DNA from: an uncultured Lachnospiraceae bacterium
Lineage (GTDB): Bacteria > Bacillota > Clostridia > Lachnospirales > Lachnospiraceae
Reading direction: 5' to 3'
DNA: 21,678 bases
NCBI GenBank assembly: GCA_910577735.1
Contig: CAJTOO010000036.1
Span: forward strand, 1 to 21,678
The position numbers were made by a program, and so were the translations under genes. The notes below the pieces were generated by a model. That model was given only the letters and a program-made list of their open reading frames with translations, made no database searches and had not been told where the DNA came from. This document shows positions 21,091 through 21,678 of the stretch, one piece after another; the stretch's first letter is position 1, and every line of letters starts with the position of its first letter.

Positions 21091-21448
21091 CTACTTTCTG
21101 CAAGACTTCAAACTTCAAGGCGGCAAGTTCGGATATGGCAGCTCGTACCTCTTGGGAGAGGGCGTTATAAGGTGCGCCGTACTCGTTCAGACAGCGGGCA
21201 ATCTGATTCAAGTTGCCGCCGATTTTTCCATACTCGGCGGTTAGCTTCCCAACGGCAGAGAGTAATTCATCATTGACCGGGGAAACGGTGATAACCGGGC
21301 GTATGCTTGACTTGATAAGGGCTTGCCGGATATATTCAGACTGGCTCATTTTGCAGAGGGAAACGCGCTCGGAAAACTCGGCGTATTCTTCCTCGGTCAA
21401 GCGTGTCTTGATAACCCGGCGGCGGTGGGGCGTGTTGTATTTTCTCAT
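21053..21448 (-). CDS. MobC-like relaxosome accessory protein
   Basis: A 131-residue mobilisation protein. The N-terminal part RRVIKTRLTEEEYAEFSERV followed by MSQSEYIRQALI is a ribbon-helix-helix-like DNA-binding segment, and GGNLNQIARCLN is the hallmark MobC motif. It helps the relaxase bind and open oriT. I choose ATG at 21448 because AGGAGGT lies just upstream on the minus strand (21463-21457); a longer in-frame start at 21493 lacks support. The 3' end overlaps the relaxase start, indicating coupling. Confidence 0.9.
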   Translation of the reverse strand: MRKYNTPHRRRVIKTRLTEEEYAEFSERVSLCKMSQSEYIRQALIKSSIRPVITVSPVNDELLSAVGKLTAEYGKIGGNLNQIARCLNEYGAPYNALSQEVRAAISELAALKFEVLQKVGEAVGNVQTYQL

Positions 21449-21484
21449 GGCTGTGAACCTCCTTTCGTGGGTGGATTTTTTCAA

Positions 21485-21678
21485 GCGGCGCAAGCCGCAA
21501 AAGGCGTGCTCTTAAAAAATGGCGGTTTCCTCTGTGCTGGCTTCCCTCAATACCTTTAGTGCCGCAAGCCCGAATAGGTGGGAATTTGTGAAAATTTCTT
21601 CTCGCCCGCCCTCCACGGACAGCTGTTATCCAGCACCCTAGGTGCTCCAGATCTTTCTTATATTCGTCAAATTAAATG
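21485..21678 (-). other. Non-coding region upstream of mobC, possible oriT
   Basis: About 190 bases without a gene. Contains two compact inverted repeats: GCGGC/GCCGC with a GCAA loop (21485-21498) and AGCACC/GGTGCT with a CTA spacer (21632-21646). MOBP-type elements usually keep oriT just upstream of mobC and the relaxase gene, so this is the expected place. I could not identify the nic site. Confidence 0.4.

Larger units (their letters stand above)
20537..21678. mobile_element. Fragment of a Tn1549-like integrative/mobilisable element
   Basis: From about 20537 to the right edge the content changes to minus-strand mobilisation genes (truncated relaxase, mobC) with higher GC than the preceding genes and a possible oriT. 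The left boundary coincides with the point where both the ABC gene and the relaxase gene are cut. No integrase, inverted repeat or attachment site is visible at the boundary. The rest of the element lies outside the window. Confidence 0.7.

Overview
The window reads as chromosomal DNA of a gut-type Clostridia, most likely Lachnospiraceae. The reasons are moderate GC with AT-rich promoters, strong AGGAGG-type ribosome sites, ATGA-coupled genes, tRNAs without an encoded CCA, a DUF3737 protein, a mannose-family PTS with a SIS enzyme, and a Tn1549-like mobilisation segment at the right edge. The family-level assignment is inference from gene content.

Layout. 1-496: 3' end of a 23S rRNA gene, a spacer carrying two copies of a double-hairpin unit, tRNA-Asn and a terminator; no 5S gene lies in this stretch. 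608-4860: a promoter, a membrane hybrid histidine kinase with two receiver domains, and a solute-binding lipoprotein, closed by a strong terminator. 5011-11170: a catabolic PTS operon in the order IIC, IID, IIB, SIS-domain enzyme, IIA, HAD phosphatase. It is preceded by a promoter with two palindromic operators and followed by two UTRA-type (GntR/HutC) regulators, one of which has no DNA-binding domain. 11181-11485: tRNA-Glu and tRNA-Cys with promoter and terminator. 11578-14161: a MATE exporter translationally coupled to a secreted Ntn-type amide hydrolase lipoprotein. 14176-20541: an accessory region with an adenylate-forming enzyme fused to a DUF3737 beta-helix, two small paralogous proteins each coupled to a membrane transport gene (LysE-like exporter; ABC ATPase), a cyclophilin-like lipoprotein and a LysR regulator. 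20537-21678: the ABC gene breaks abruptly into a truncated relaxase gene with mobC and a possible oriT, a fragment of an integrative element.

The most interesting signal is a family of five intergenic imperfect palindromes between 14245 and 19594. All share one architecture: an outer 8-9 bp stem, a conserved 3-nt one-sided bulge, a 9 bp AGAANTTCT-like stem, and a variable inner hairpin. Arm changes are nearly all compensated, which suggests a structured RNA or a BOX/ERIC-like modular element. Three copies carry two further hairpins in fixed order. Two copies sit just upstream of the two paralogous small genes. I do not recognise this family.

How the genes work together. The PTS cluster would import and phosphorylate a sugar or glycated amine, process the 6-phosphate with the SIS enzyme, and use the HAD enzyme for dephosphorylation or mutase chemistry, with the linked GntR protein as likely local repressor. 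The kinase and binding-protein pair looks like a sensing module without its own permease in view. The 14-20 kb region looks like several small transport or envelope modules sharing the palindromic leader element.
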